This document shows, piece by piece, positions 1-9,513 of a DNA stretch of 64,000 nucleotides. A program made the position numbers and the translations under genes. The stretch is from Ruania alba (lineage in GTDB: Bacteria; Actinomycetota; Actinomycetes; Actinomycetales; Beutenbergiaceae). How positions within the stretch are numbered: the stretch's first letter is position 1; each line of letters begins with the position of its first letter. The stretch is taken from assembly GCF_900105765.1 (NCBI RefSeq), contig NZ_FNTX01000002.1, positions 2,232,001-2,296,000 on the forward strand, written 5' to 3'. The notes under the pieces were generated by a model. The model made no database searches. It worked only from the letters and a program-made list of their open reading frames with translations, and was not told the DNA's origin.

Positions 1-1349
1 TCGGCCTTTCCGGCGGCGATCCTGCGGTGCCAGTCCTCGTACGCGCCGCGGTAGGCGCGCCGCGAAGTGTGCCGCCACCCGGCGGAGAAGTCGCTGGCCG
101 AGAGCGTGGTCTCACCACCGCGAAGGAAGGTGAGGGCGGCACGGGGCAGGCTCTTGATCCGCTTGCCGCACGCCGCCTCCAACCTGCGGGCGAACTCCGT
201 GTCCGCCGCCTTGCGCACCGGGTCGAAGAACCCGATCCGGCCCACGACCTCGGCGAGGCGGAACATCAGGGACGGGGCCGCCGTCATCAGCGGACGGTAT
301 CCGGGTCGCGTCAACTCCAGCATCTCGCTGATCCGGACACCCCACCCGCGGGTCGCGAGCAGGCTTCGATCCTTCAACAGCGGACGAACGCCTGTCTCGA
401 GATAGGTGGGGTGAACCCAGTCGTCGGAATCGACAGTGACGACGAAGTCGCCCGTCGCCTGCCGCAGTGCCGTGTTGCGTGCACGGTAGGTGCCGCCGTT
501 GATCGACTTGCGGATCACCCGGATCCTCGGATCCAGGGCGGCGACCTCGGCCAGCACCTGCGTCGACGCCGCGCCGGAGGCATCATCGACGATCAGCATC
601 TCCCAGTTCTGCCACGTCTGGGCGATGACGGACCGAACTGTGGTGAGCAGCTCGGGACCGGGGTTGAAACAACTCGTGATCACCGTGATGCGGTGCGGAT
701 CATGTGTCACGGTGTCCGTGACGGCCTGCAACCGGTCGAAGGGCGAACCGGGGGCGTCCTGCAGACTCAGGCTGGGCACGCCTGGCCGCAACACTGCCTC
801 GGAGAGAGAGGCGGTCCAGGCCGCGATGTCGTCCGGACCGCCCCGCAGGAACGGGTTCAGTAGGTCGGTCAGTGCGGCGGCACGGTGCTGTGAGTCGATA
901 TCGAGGTCCGCGGCTCCGAGCAGTTCAGCGGCGGCCTCGCGTCGGTGCAGCCGCACCAGAAGCTGCAGGTAGAGGTCGAGGTGGGCGCCGAGTGCGGCGC
1001 GCCCCCATGTCCGCTCCACGGTGGCCATGAGCGCCACTGCCACCTCGTGGTCGGCGGGCGAGCCCTGCTGCAGCGCCCGCACTCGGGCATATTCGGTCGT
1101 CCACGTCGGGTCGAGCCGGTTCGAGACGGCATGACGAGCGGGTGTGCCCCCTGCGAACGCCTCCAACTCGACGCCGTTGAGGTGACCGAAGCTGGCCAGG
1201 TGCGCGAGGATCTCCCGACCGGCGAGCGACTTGGTGCGCAGCAACGTCGTGGGCAGGTCCCGCGGGTCCCGTTGCGCGAACACCGCGTGATCGGCGTGTA
1301 CCCGGGCTGTGGTCAGCTCGCGACGGCGGCGTTCCGCGACCTGTCTCAT
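1..1349 (-). CDS. GT2 family glycosyltransferase, 3' end cut off by window edge
   Basis: The minus-strand frame is open from an ATG at 1349 to the window edge (about 449 codons seen), so the C-terminus lies outside. The first ~200 residues form a helical region of unknown function that is shared in layout with the glycosyltransferases at 1865 and 44713. A GT-A domain follows, with the nucleotide-binding start (VITSCFNPG), a VDDAS motif and a DSDDW DXD-type motif after a GGTYRARN stretch. It probably transfers a sugar from an NDP-sugar to a cytoplasmic cell-wall polymer intermediate. The ATG overlaps the stop of the upstream small membrane gene (ATGA), which implies translational coupling. The donor and acceptor cannot be read from the sequence. 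Confidence 0.85.
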   Translation of the reverse strand, partial: MRQVAERRRRELTTARVHADHAVFAQRDPRDLPTTLLRTKSLAGREILAHLASFGHLNGVELEAFAGGTPARHAVSNRLDPTWTTEYARVRALQQGSPADHEVAVALMATVERTWGRAALGAHLDLYLQLLVRLHRREAAAELLGAADLDIDSQHRAAALTDLLNPFLRGGPDDIAAWTASLSEAVLRPGVPSLSLQDAPGSPFDRLQAVTDTVTHDPHRITVITSCFNPGPELLTTVRSVIAQTWQNWEMLIVDDASGAASTQVLAEVAALDPRIRVIRKSINGGTYRARNTALRQATGDFVVTVDSDDWVHPTYLETGVRPLLKDRSLLATRGWGVRISEMLELTRPGYRPLMTAAPSLMFRLAEVVGRIGFFDPVRKAADTEFARRLEAACGKRIKSLPRAALTFLRGGETTLSASDFSAGWRHTSRRAYRGAYEDWHRRIAAGKA

Positions 1350-1756
1350 GCGGTGTGCAGCGGGTCGCGACGGGGGGCCGTCGCGGCTTCCGGGTGGGGC
1401 GAACCCGGGGAATCGGCGGGTCGTTCCGCGGCCGCCAGCAGTGCGGCAGCCGCCTCCTCCAGGGCGGCCTGCGAGCGATCCAACCGGCCGACGTACTGTG
1501 CCTGCAACAGGCGGACCGTCCCCATCAGGTCGTCGGGGGAGACACCGGGAGTGGCGCGTGGCTCCGGCTTGGTGCGCGCGGCGAACCGGGAGCGGGTGCG
1601 GCGGTTCGTGTCGAGCGAGATGACGGCGATCATCAGCAGCAGAGCCGCCAGACCGACCTCAGGGATCCACGGGTGCCCCAGCAGAGCGAACACCGCGGTG
1701 AGGAGCGCCGGCGCCGTCAGGGCTGCCAGGGCAATCTGGTACTTCTTCGATCTCAT
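1346..1756 (-). CDS. small two-TM membrane protein with coiled-coil tail
   Basis: This 136-residue protein has two hydrophobic segments (about residues 8-26 and 32-48). A basic stretch, a helical coiled-coil-like region (about 75-112) and an acidic/proline tail follow. A good ribosome site (GAGGTGG) lies five bases before the ATG at 1756. Its stop overlaps the start of the glycosyltransferase downstream by four bases, so the two are an operon. The layout resembles the N-terminal membrane hairpin plus coiled coil of the TupA-like ligases at 36570 and 44933, but it has no catalytic domain. It could be a membrane anchor or scaffold for the polymer enzymes; that is inference. No family was recognised. 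Confidence 0.7.
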   Translation of the reverse strand: MRSKKYQIALAALTAPALLTAVFALLGHPWIPEVGLAALLLMIAVISLDTNRRTRSRFAARTKPEPRATPGVSPDDLMGTVRLLQAQYVGRLDRSQAALEEAAAALLAAAERPADSPGSPHPEAATAPRRDPLHTA

Positions 1757-1864
1757 CGGCCCACCTCGCCTGTTAGTCTCGTCGCGGAACTCATTCGTGG
1801 CCCTTCTGACGACGGGAACTTTGCGCGTTCTCGAAGGAGATAACCACGACCAGAGGGCGTCACA

Positions 1865-3808
1865 GTGTCGCTAGTACAACGACTGGGTGAACAGTCGGTA
1901 ACAGTCCTTCGAGTCCCGGACTCGGAGGTGCTGCGCCGACCGTTCGGTTATGCCTACGCGGCGATCCGCACCGGCTCACGAGCGGTCCCGGACCTGCTCG
2001 CCCGCGTGGCGACCGCAGGTCGATGGGACGCGCGCACCCTGCTACGGGGTGCACTCGAGCGGGAGCTGCCCGACGAGGCCACGAGCGGACGGCGGCTCAA
2101 GGTCACGGCAGCTCTCGCTGCCGTCTGGGCGACCGGTAGCGCGACACAGGAGGCCGCGTTGGCGACTTACCTGACCTTGGCGGAAACAGTCGGTGCCGAT
2201 CAGCTGGACCCGCCGAGTCAGCAGCTCCTCGCCCAGCTTGCGCTCCTCACCGGTCAGGACGCCGCTGTTCGGGACCTGGCCCTGACCCGGATCGCGCCCA
2301 TCGTCCGGCACTACCTGACCGTCGACCGCACCAACCCGTGGCTCGGCTGTCTCGATGCGGACGCCCAGGTGCACGCAGGCGCCGAACTCCCCAGCGCCCG
2401 AGTTCGGACTGCGTGGGAGCGACTGCTCGGTGCCGAGTTCGCGAAGGCGGGTCTTACCGGACCGAGCGTCACACCCGATGCCCCGACCCTCTACGACGGC
2501 CTGACCTGTGAGCGACCACCCGCCGTCGACGGGCCGTTGGTGACGGTGGTCATGCCGTGCTACCGGCCGGATGCCGGGCTACTCACCTCGGTGCGCTCGA
2601 TCCTCGCGCAGTCCCACGAGAACCTCGAGATCCTCATGGTCGACGACGCCTCCGGCCCCGGGAGCGCACACTGGTTCGACGCATGCCGCGAGCTGGACCC
2701 GCGGATCCGGGTGATCCAGGCCGAACGCAATGGCGGCACTTACGCGGCACGGAACCTCGCTCTGCACGCTGCCCGTGGCGAGTTGATCACGTTCCAGGAC
2801 GCCGACGACTGGTCGCATCCGGCACGGATCGCGGCTCAGGTCGCTGCCGTGAGCAAAGACGAGGAGGCGGCCGGATCCGTCAGCGACGCGATTCGCGCCA
2901 AAGATGATCTGACCCATCAGTGGCTCGGGTATCCGGCTCGCCGGCGCAACGCCTCGTCGCTGATGGTACGCCGAGCCGTGGTGGAGGCCGTCGGCGGGTT
3001 CGACCCGGTACGCAAGAGTGCTGATTCCGAGTTCTACGAACGGATCCAGCATGCCTGGGGACCGGTGCTAGACGTTCCGGTGCCCCTGGCCATCACCCGG
3101 CTGCGGGCCGGCACGCTGTCCCGGTCGGACTTTCGCTACCAATGGACCGCGCCGGACCGGCTCATCTACCGGGACCAGTTCCGACACTGGCACGCCACGA
3201 CCGATCATCTCGTGCAGCGCGACGACTCCGAGCGGCCCTTCCCCGCCCCGGCGTCCTTCCTCGGCGCACACGGAGCGCGCGCCCGCCTCCACCTGGACCT
3301 GCTCGTGCTGGCTGACCTGAGCACGGCGGACGGCGTGGCCGCGCTGCAGGCGGCGGTCGAGGACGCCGGCACGGCGGCGACGGTCGGTGTGCTGCACCGG
3401 GAGGATGCGCTCGCGGGTCATTCCCGGCGACCCGAGATTCACGCCGAGGCGCTCGACCTCGCCGCCTCGGGCCAGTGCCTTCTGGTCTCGTCCACTGATC
3501 CCCTTGAGGCAGATCTTGTCCTCGTCCCGCAGGTGAACGTCCTGCTCACCCAGCACCGACCGGTGCCCGACGTCCGCACATTCGAGGTGCTCTTGGTGCC
3601 GCAGGTGCCTCGCGATCCGGACGGTGTGATTGACCACGTGGCTCTGGCGGAGGAAGCGCGCGCCCTGTTCTGCACCCGGCCCCGATGGGCCGCGGCCAGC
3701 ATCGAGGACTACCAGGCCCTCCTGGAGGACGGCTTTGAACGACTCGTCCTCCTCTCGGACGAGATGGCTACTATCGTCGGGGCCAACGAGCCCGGGGGCT
3801 CCGACTGA
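1865..3808 (+). CDS. GT2 family glycosyltransferase, two-domain
   Basis: This protein has 647 residues and a GTG start. Residues 1-220 are a helical N-terminal region also present in the paralogues at 1349 (minus) and 44713 (minus). The GT-A domain begins at PLVTVVMPCYRP (about 222). It carries VDDAS (D260-D261), an NGGTYAARN acceptor-side segment and the DADDW metal/nucleotide motif (D312-D314). The C-terminal ~250 residues resemble no domain I can name. The family uses NDP-sugars in the cytoplasm. Its position before a nucleotide-sugar dehydrogenase suggests a role in uronic-acid-containing polymer assembly. An AAGGAGA sequence lies about 28 bases upstream of the GTG, further than usual, so the exact start is less certain than the domain call. 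Confidence 0.85.
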   Translation: MSLVQRLGEQSVTVLRVPDSEVLRRPFGYAYAAIRTGSRAVPDLLARVATAGRWDARTLLRGALERELPDEATSGRRLKVTAALAAVWATGSATQEAALATYLTLAETVGADQLDPPSQQLLAQLALLTGQDAAVRDLALTRIAPIVRHYLTVDRTNPWLGCLDADAQVHAGAELPSARVRTAWERLLGAEFAKAGLTGPSVTPDAPTLYDGLTCERPPAVDGPLVTVVMPCYRPDAGLLTSVRSILAQSHENLEILMVDDASGPGSAHWFDACRELDPRIRVIQAERNGGTYAARNLALHAARGELITFQDADDWSHPARIAAQVAAVSKDEEAAGSVSDAIRAKDDLTHQWLGYPARRRNASSLMVRRAVVEAVGGFDPVRKSADSEFYERIQHAWGPVLDVPVPLAITRLRAGTLSRSDFRYQWTAPDRLIYRDQFRHWHATTDHLVQRDDSERPFPAPASFLGAHGARARLHLDLLVLADLSTADGVAALQAAVEDAGTAATVGVLHREDALAGHSRRPEIHAEALDLAASGQCLLVSSTDPLEADLVLVPQVNVLLTQHRPVPDVRTFEVLLVPQVPRDPDGVIDHVALAEEARALFCTRPRWAAASIEDYQALLEDGFERLVLLSDEMATIVGANEPGGSD

Positions 3809-3865
3809 CTCCCAGCGGGCCTCGGCCGCCATCCGGCTCGCGACCGCGCACGCACAAGGAGAGTC

Positions 3866-5169
3866 ATGCAGATCACCGTCATCGGGCTAGGCAAGATCGG
3901 CCTGCCGCTGGCCGCCCAGTTCGCCCACGCGGGGCACGATGTGGTCGGTGTCGACGTCAACCCGCAGGTGGTCGATCTGGTGAACGCCGGCACCGAGCCG
4001 TTCCCCGGTGAGGCGTACCTGGCGGAGCGGCTGACCGCACTGGTGCCCACCGGTCGGCTGCGTGCCACCACCGACTATGGCGACGCCGTCCCGGGCAGCG
4101 ATGCTGTGGTGATCGTGGTGCCGCTGTTCGTCGACGACGAGACCTGGGAGCCGGACTTCGGCTGGATGGACTCGGCTACCCGCTCTCTGGCCGAGCACCT
4201 GAGTCCCGGCACTCTCGTCTCCTACGAGACGACGCTCCCCGTGGGCACTACGCGAACCCGGTGGAAGCCAATGATCGAGGAGATCTCGGGCTTGCGCGAG
4301 GGGAGGACTACCACCTCGTCTTCTCCCCGGAGCGGGTACTCACCGGCCGGGTGTTCGCCGACCTGCGGCGCTACCCGAAGCTCGTCGGGGGCCTCTCGGC
4401 TGCCGGCGGTGAGCGAGCCCGGGAGTTCTACGAGGCCGTCCTCTCCTTCGACGAACGGCCCGATCTGGACCGTCCGAACGGGGTGTGGGACCTGGGGAGC
4501 GCCGAGGCAGCCGAGATGGCCAAACTGGCCGAGACCACTTACCGTGACGTGAACATCGCCTTGGCGAACCAGTTCGGCACCTTCGCGGCCGCGAACGGGA
4601 TCGACGTGCACCAGGTGATCGATGCGTCGAACTCGCAGCCCTACTCGCACATCCACCGGCCCGGTATCGCCGTCGGCGGCCACTGCATCCCCGTCTATCC
4701 TCGCCTGTACCTGTGGACCGATCCCGAGGCCACCGTGGTGCGGACTGCCCGGCAGGCGAACATGCAGATGCCGGCCTACACCGTGGGTCTTGCCGACGGG
4801 GCGCTGGGCGGACTCGCCGGCCGGCGAGTGGTCGTGCTCGGTGCCGCATACCGCGGGGGAGTGAAGGAGACCGCGTTCTCCGGGGTGTTCGCTACTGTGG
4901 CTGCGCTGCGCGATGCCGGTGCCTATGTGCTCGTGCACGACCCGATGTTCTCCGACGACGAGCTCATCGCCTATGGCTTCACCCCGTACCACCTGGGGGA
5001 ACCGGCGGCGGCGGCCATCGTGCAGGCCGACCATCCTGAGTACGCCGAGCTGAGCCCGTCCGACATTCCCGGGATCGAGGTGCTCGTGGACGGACGCCGG
5101 GTCACCACAGCCGAGCAGTGGCCGCACGTGCGGCATCTGACGGTCGGTGTTGGCACACTGGACGAATGA
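3866..5169 (+). pseudogene. UDP-sugar 6-dehydrogenase (WecC/UDP-GlcNAc type), one-base frameshift
   Basis: The frame from the ATG at 3866 (AAGGAGA seven bases upstream) encodes a Rossmann start GLGKIGLPLA and the rest of the NAD domain. It breaks at 4300-4303, and the remaining two thirds (FSPERV, GGHCIPVYP with the catalytic Cys, C-terminal NDP-sugar domain) continue in the -1 frame to 5169. Adding one G to the GGGG run at 4300-4303 restores a continuous reading ISGLREGEDYHL and a normal-length enzyme of about 434 residues. The family oxidises the C6 hydroxyl of UDP-sugars to uronates with two NAD. The break is either a sequencing error in a G run or a real inactivating deletion. The last codons overlap the downstream amidohydrolase start by four bases. 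Confidence 0.85.
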
Positions 5170-6395
5170 CGAACCTCGCACCTGGAGTCCTTGCTGTCAC
5201 TGGCGGCCACGTCGTCCCTGTCAACGCCCCGCCGATCGACAACGGCACGGTCGTGGTCACCGACGGGGTGATCTCCGCCGTCGGAGGCGCTGACGTCCCG
5301 GTGCCGGACGGCGCACAGGTGATCGATGCGACCGGCCGGTGGGTGCTGCCTGGGTTCGTCGAGGCCCATGCGCACCTCGGTGTGCACGAGGACGGCGAGG
5401 GCTGGTCCGGTAACGACACCAACGAGATGACCACCCCGAACGGTGCCCGGTTCCGGGCCCTGGACGGGATCGACATCGACGAGGTCGGTTTCCGAGACGC
5501 GCTCGCCGGTGGGGTGACCGCAGCGGTGATCAAGCCGGGCTCGGGAAATCCGATCGGTGGGCGCACCGTCGCGATCAAGACCTGGGGCGGACGGACGGTG
5601 GACGAGCAGGTGATCTCGGCCGACGTCTCGGTCAAGTCTGCGCTCGGGGAGAACCCGAAGCGCGTGTACGGGGAGAAGAAGGAGACGCCGTCCACGCGGC
5701 TCGGCGTGGCGGCGGTACTGCGCGACGCCTTCGTCGGCGCACGCAACTACGCCGAGGCACGCGCGCACGCGGTGAGCAAGGGGGAACCCTTCGCCCGCGA
5801 CCTCACCCTGGAGACCCTCGCCGACGTGCTCGACGGCCAATTGGCCTGGGACCAGCACTGCCACCGGCACGACGACATCGCCACGGCCATCCGGCTCGCT
5901 GAGGAGTTCGGCTACCGGCTCGTGGTGAACCATGGCACGGAGGGCCACAAGATTGCCGACGTGCTCGCTGAGAAGGATGTTCCGGTGATCTTCGGCCCGA
6001 TGTTCACCTCCCGGGTGAAGGTGGAGCTGCGCGATCGCGCGATCGGCAACCTCGCCCAGATCGCGGCGGCGGGGGTGCGGGTGGCGATCACCACAGACCA
6101 CCCGGTGGTGCCGATCAACTTCCTCGTGCACCAGGCCACGCTGGCGGTGAAGGAGGGTCTGCCGCGGCAGACCGCCCTGGAGGCCCTCACGGTGAACCCG
6201 GCCGCCATCCTCGGCCTGGACGAACGCATCGGCGCACTGGAGGTGGGCCGTGACGGGGACCTGGTGGTCTGGTCAGGTGACCCGTTGGAGATCGGGTCCC
6301 GCGCGGAGCAGGTGGTGATCGGTGGTCGGCCGGTGCTCGCGCCGGGTGAGGACGGCTCACACATCGTTGAGCGGAGTGCGCGGTTCGGTCGCTGA
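5166..6395 (+). CDS. amidohydrolase family protein (imidazolonepropionase-like)
   Basis: This 409-residue protein starts at the ATG whose last two bases overlap the previous stop (ATGA). A longer reading from 5118 would run into the previous gene. It has the metal-dependent hydrolase layout: an N-terminal beta sandwich, HAH (H68, H70), a later His in NHGTEGH (H256) and an Asp in TTDHP (D311). The usual C-terminal segment (VGRDGDLVVW) completes the sandwich. The family hydrolyses amide or ring C-N bonds; the substrate is unknown. Coupling to a nucleotide-sugar dehydrogenase is unusual. A role in removing N-acyl groups from polymer building blocks is possible but unsupported. Confidence 0.85.
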   Translation: MTNLAPGVLAVTGGHVVPVNAPPIDNGTVVVTDGVISAVGGADVPVPDGAQVIDATGRWVLPGFVEAHAHLGVHEDGEGWSGNDTNEMTTPNGARFRALDGIDIDEVGFRDALAGGVTAAVIKPGSGNPIGGRTVAIKTWGGRTVDEQVISADVSVKSALGENPKRVYGEKKETPSTRLGVAAVLRDAFVGARNYAEARAHAVSKGEPFARDLTLETLADVLDGQLAWDQHCHRHDDIATAIRLAEEFGYRLVVNHGTEGHKIADVLAEKDVPVIFGPMFTSRVKVELRDRAIGNLAQIAAAGVRVAITTDHPVVPINFLVHQATLAVKEGLPRQTALEALTVNPAAILGLDERIGALEVGRDGDLVVWSGDPLEIGSRAEQVVIGGRPVLAPGEDGSHIVERSARFGR

Positions 6396-6419
6396 GGCGG
6401 CCCGCGACCGGTGGCCGGA

Positions 6420-7196
6420 TCAGACCCGGCGTTTAAGCGTCGAGCGCACCGTGACCTGTCCGAGCGCCCAGATCGAACGCGGGACGGAGAGCTTCTCGAT
6501 TTCGCGATAGAGGCGCCAGTTGTACGCCACCAGGCCGAGCCGGCTGGTACCCGAGAGTGAGCCCGCGTGCTGCTCCCGGTACAGGGCGAGCGGTTCGTCC
6601 AGCCCCCGGGCGATCGAACCGTCTCGCAGGATCGACAGCCAGAGGCCGTAGTCCTGGCGTTTGCGCAGATCGGGCATGGTGCGCAGGCCGAGCTGATCGA
6701 CGTCGTACATCGCGGTGAGGCAGCCGATGTGGTTCTGCTGCAGCATCAGCCGGTAGTCGAGTCGGTCGCGTGCTCGGACGATACGTTGCGTCGGGACGAA
6801 GTCGAGAGCCTGACCGCCGAAGTCGGCGGCGACCTTGTAGTAGGAGGTGAAGGTCAGCGGCGCGCCCGTGGTGCGAGCGAAGTCGAGCTGTCGCTCGAGC
6901 TTGTCCGGCAACCACTGGTCGTCGGCGTCCAGGAATGCCACCTGGGAGCCCCGGGCGCGCGTGATGGCCGCGTTCCGGGCGCGGGCCGCACCGCCGGAGG
7001 ACGTCGTGCGCTGTGGGAGGATCCGCTCGTCCTCGGCGGCCAACCCGCGCACCACCTCCCACGATTCGTCGGTGGAGGCATCGTCGGTGATCAGTAGTTC
7101 CCAGTCCTGATGCCTCTGGTGCTGCACCGACCGGATGGCCGCGCTGACGGTGGTGGCAGCATCGTGGACCGGCATGATCACGGACACCAGGGCCAT
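6420..7196 (-). CDS. GT2 family glycosyltransferase
   Basis: This is a compact 258-residue GT-A enzyme. It begins directly with the fold (MALVSVIMPVHDA), so the ATG at 7196 was chosen over the longer open frame to 7853, which reads through the divergent epimerase gene. It shows TDDASTD, an SGGAARARN segment and LDADDQW as the DXD motif, then YRLM and a KRQDYGLWL stretch typical of WcaA-like sugar transferases. It is convergent with the amidohydrolase (stops 25 bases apart) and divergent from the epimerase at 7284. It is probably cytoplasmic and acts on a lipid-linked oligosaccharide. Donor unknown. Confidence 0.85.
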   Translation of the reverse strand: MALVSVIMPVHDAATTVSAAIRSVQHQRHQDWELLITDDASTDESWEVVRGLAAEDERILPQRTTSSGGAARARNAAITRARGSQVAFLDADDQWLPDKLERQLDFARTTGAPLTFTSYYKVAADFGGQALDFVPTQRIVRARDRLDYRLMLQQNHIGCLTAMYDVDQLGLRTMPDLRKRQDYGLWLSILRDGSIARGLDEPLALYREQHAGSLSGTSRLGLVAYNWRLYREIEKLSVPRSIWALGQVTVRSTLKRRV

Positions 7197-7283
7197 GCAT
7201 CCTCGTTTCGGTGTTGCGCACTCTGAGCAGACTGTTGCCACGGTAGCGTGAAGCTTCCGCCGGCGGTGAGCAGAGGAGACGCA

Positions 7284-8339
7284 GTGCCCAACACGATCGA
7301 GCCTGGAACGCGGGTCTTGGTGATCGGCAGTTCCGGCTTCGTCGGGTCGCATCTGGACGCCGCCTTCGGCGACCTCGGGGTGGAACTGGTGCGGTTCGAT
7401 CTGCATCCAGATCCGCACGGACAGCACGAGACCATCGTCGGAGATGTCCGCGACGTCGAGGCGCTGACCGAGGCGATGGCCGGGTGCACCGCAGTGCTGA
7501 ACCTGGCGGCTGCACACCACGACTTCGGGATCTCCACCGAGACGTTCGAATCGGTCAACGTCGGTGGCGCTCGCGCCGTCTGCGCGGCGATGGAGCACCA
7601 CGGCATCACCAATCTCTGCTTCTACTCTTCCGTAGCCGTCTACGGTGAGCACTCGGAACCGCCCGACGAGACCACCGTGCCGACTCCGGTGAACGACTAC
7701 GGCCGCACCAAGCTGGCTGCCGAGGCTGTCTACCGGGAGTGGGAGTCCACAGCGACCGACGGCGCACCCCGGCGAGCGCTCATCGTGCGCCCGGCAGTGG
7801 TCTTCGGACCGCGCAACTTCGCCAACCTGTACAAGCTGATCCGGCAGATCCACACGCGCCGGTTCCTGCCGGTCGGCCCAGGAAGTAATCGCAAGAGCAT
7901 GTGCTATGTCACCAATCTGGTGGAGGCGATCGCGTACCTGTGGAGCGCCCCGAGCAGACTCCCCAGCGGAGAGGTCGAGGTGTACAACTACGCCGACAAG
8001 CCGGACCAGACCTCCCGCGAAACCGTGACGGAGGTCTACCGCGCGCTCGGCCGGCGCGAGCCCGCCGTGCGGATTCCGCTCGCGCCGGCGCTGTTGGCTG
8101 CGAAGCCCTTCGACATGGTCGGCCGAGTCACCGGCCGGGACCTGCCCGTGACCTCCGCGCGAGTGCGCAAACTGTCCGAGTCGGAGACGGCGTTCGAGGC
8201 CGCCCGGATTCGCGAGGTCGGTTTCGTCCCGTCGGTCACGTTGCCGGAGGGTATCGCGCGGATGGTGCGCTGGTACCTCAGCGAAGGCTCCTCAGCGACG
8301 CCTGTGGTGCACATCCCACCGGCCGAGGTCAGCCGCTGA
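7284..8339 (+). CDS. NAD-dependent epimerase/dehydratase (extended SDR)
   Basis: This is a 351-residue extended short-chain dehydrogenase. The GTG at 7284 has AGAGGAGA close upstream and places the Rossmann motif GSSGFVGS near residue 14. The catalytic YxxxK pair is Y139 and K143 (DYGRTK), after FYSSVAVYG. The family acts on nucleotide sugars (4-epimerases, reductases) or on 3-beta-hydroxysteroids. The surrounding polymer genes favour a nucleotide-sugar substrate. It is followed one base later by manA, so the two genes are probably co-transcribed and supply sugar precursors. The specific reaction cannot be deduced. Confidence 0.85.
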   Translation: MPNTIEPGTRVLVIGSSGFVGSHLDAAFGDLGVELVRFDLHPDPHGQHETIVGDVRDVEALTEAMAGCTAVLNLAAAHHDFGISTETFESVNVGGARAVCAAMEHHGITNLCFYSSVAVYGEHSEPPDETTVPTPVNDYGRTKLAAEAVYREWESTATDGAPRRALIVRPAVVFGPRNFANLYKLIRQIHTRRFLPVGPGSNRKSMCYVTNLVEAIAYLWSAPSRLPSGEVEVYNYADKPDQTSRETVTEVYRALGRREPAVRIPLAPALLAAKPFDMVGRVTGRDLPVTSARVRKLSESETAFEAARIREVGFVPSVTLPEGIARMVRWYLSEGSSATPVVHIPPAEVSR

Positions 8340-8340
8340 C

Positions 8341-9510
8341 GTGAACATCCTCACGCCTGCATTCCAAGGCGCCCGGTGGGGCTCGACGACGCTGATCCCC
8401 GAGTTCCTCGGTACCCGCCCCTCCGGCAACCCGGTGGCCGAGGCATGGTTCGGTGCCCACCCCAGTGCGCCGTCGGGCACCGACGACGGAACTGACCTGG
8501 GCAGCCTGCTGGCACGCCAGCCGGAGCAGCGGCTGGGACGGGACGTCGTCACCCGGTTCGGCGAGCGGCTGCCGTATCTGCTGAAACTGATCGCTCCGGT
8601 GCGCCCACTCTCGCTACAGGTGCACCCGAACCTGGAACAGGCTGCGGCCGGACACCGTCGCGAGGAGGCGCTCGGCATCCAGGTGGCACAGCGCAACTAT
8701 CCTGATGCGAACCACAAGCCCGAAATGGTCTACGCGCTCAGCACGTTCGAGGCTGTCTGCGGATTCCGTGCCCCACGCCGGGTCGCCGAGCTACTCGACG
8801 GGCTCGATGCTCAGCTCGCTCGTCAACTGGCGGCGATCCTGAGGCGGGACCCCAGCGCGGAGGGAGTGCGGTCGGCGTTCGCGCGACTGCTCGGCCACGC
8901 GGACGGTGACGAGGTGACCCAGGTGGCTCGTGGCTGCCGGGAGCGGCTCGCGGCCGGCGATTCCCCCTCGCCCCGGGCGGACGCCCTGGTGGTGATGCTC
9001 GCCGACGAGTACCCGGGGGACCCTGGCGCGGTCACCGCGTTGTTGCTCAACCCGGTCACGCTGCAGCCCGGGGAAGCGCTCTTCGTCCCACCAGGGTGCG
9101 TGCACAGCTACCTGAGCGGATTCGCTGTCGAACTGATGGCCAACTCGGACAATGTGCTGCGGGCCGGGCTGACGGTCAAGCACGTGGACGTGGCCGAGCT
9201 GCTCGCTACGGTGGACTGTGTGGCCGCACCACCGATTCGGATCGCGCCCGAGACGGTCGGTTGCACCGAGGTGTTCTATGCCCCCGTGGACGACTTCGAG
9301 CTTTCCGTTGCGACACGTGCCGGTGGCGAACCGGCACGGCTGCGCGGCCGCGGCCCGCGCATCTTGCTCGGACTGGACGGAGCGATCACGGTGGCAGCCG
9401 GCGGGATCGAGCGTGTGCTCGCTCGTGGCGAGAGTCTCTTCCTGGGAGCGGACGAGACCCCGGTGCTGCTGTCCGGCGCCGGCCGGCTGGTGCAAGCAGG
9501 GGTGCCCTGA
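8341..9510 (+). CDS. manA: mannose-6-phosphate isomerase, class I
   Basis: This protein interconverts fructose-6-phosphate and mannose-6-phosphate, the entry to GDP-mannose. It has 389 residues, the usual length for class I enzymes. The zinc ligands are visible: Q93 and H95 in LQVHPN, E128 in NHKPEM, and H255 in the VHSYLSG segment. A GTG start lies one base after the epimerase stop, indicating coupling. With the phosphomannomutase at 18946 it gives the two consecutive steps from fructose-6-phosphate to mannose-1-phosphate. In M. tuberculosis manA (Rv3255c) lies next to manB; here several genes separate them. Confidence 0.95.
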   Translation: MNILTPAFQGARWGSTTLIPEFLGTRPSGNPVAEAWFGAHPSAPSGTDDGTDLGSLLARQPEQRLGRDVVTRFGERLPYLLKLIAPVRPLSLQVHPNLEQAAAGHRREEALGIQVAQRNYPDANHKPEMVYALSTFEAVCGFRAPRRVAELLDGLDAQLARQLAAILRRDPSAEGVRSAFARLLGHADGDEVTQVARGCRERLAAGDSPSPRADALVVMLADEYPGDPGAVTALLLNPVTLQPGEALFVPPGCVHSYLSGFAVELMANSDNVLRAGLTVKHVDVAELLATVDCVAAPPIRIAPETVGCTEVFYAPVDDFELSVATRAGGEPARLRGRGPRILLGLDGAITVAAGGIERVLARGESLFLGADETPVLLSGAGRLVQAGVP

Positions 9511-9513
9511 CGT

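Noticed and set aside
4300-4303. Programmed ribosomal frameshifting in the dehydrogenase.
   Set aside because: There is no slippery heptamer with a downstream pseudoknot pattern, and homologues are single-frame enzymes; a one-base loss is simpler.
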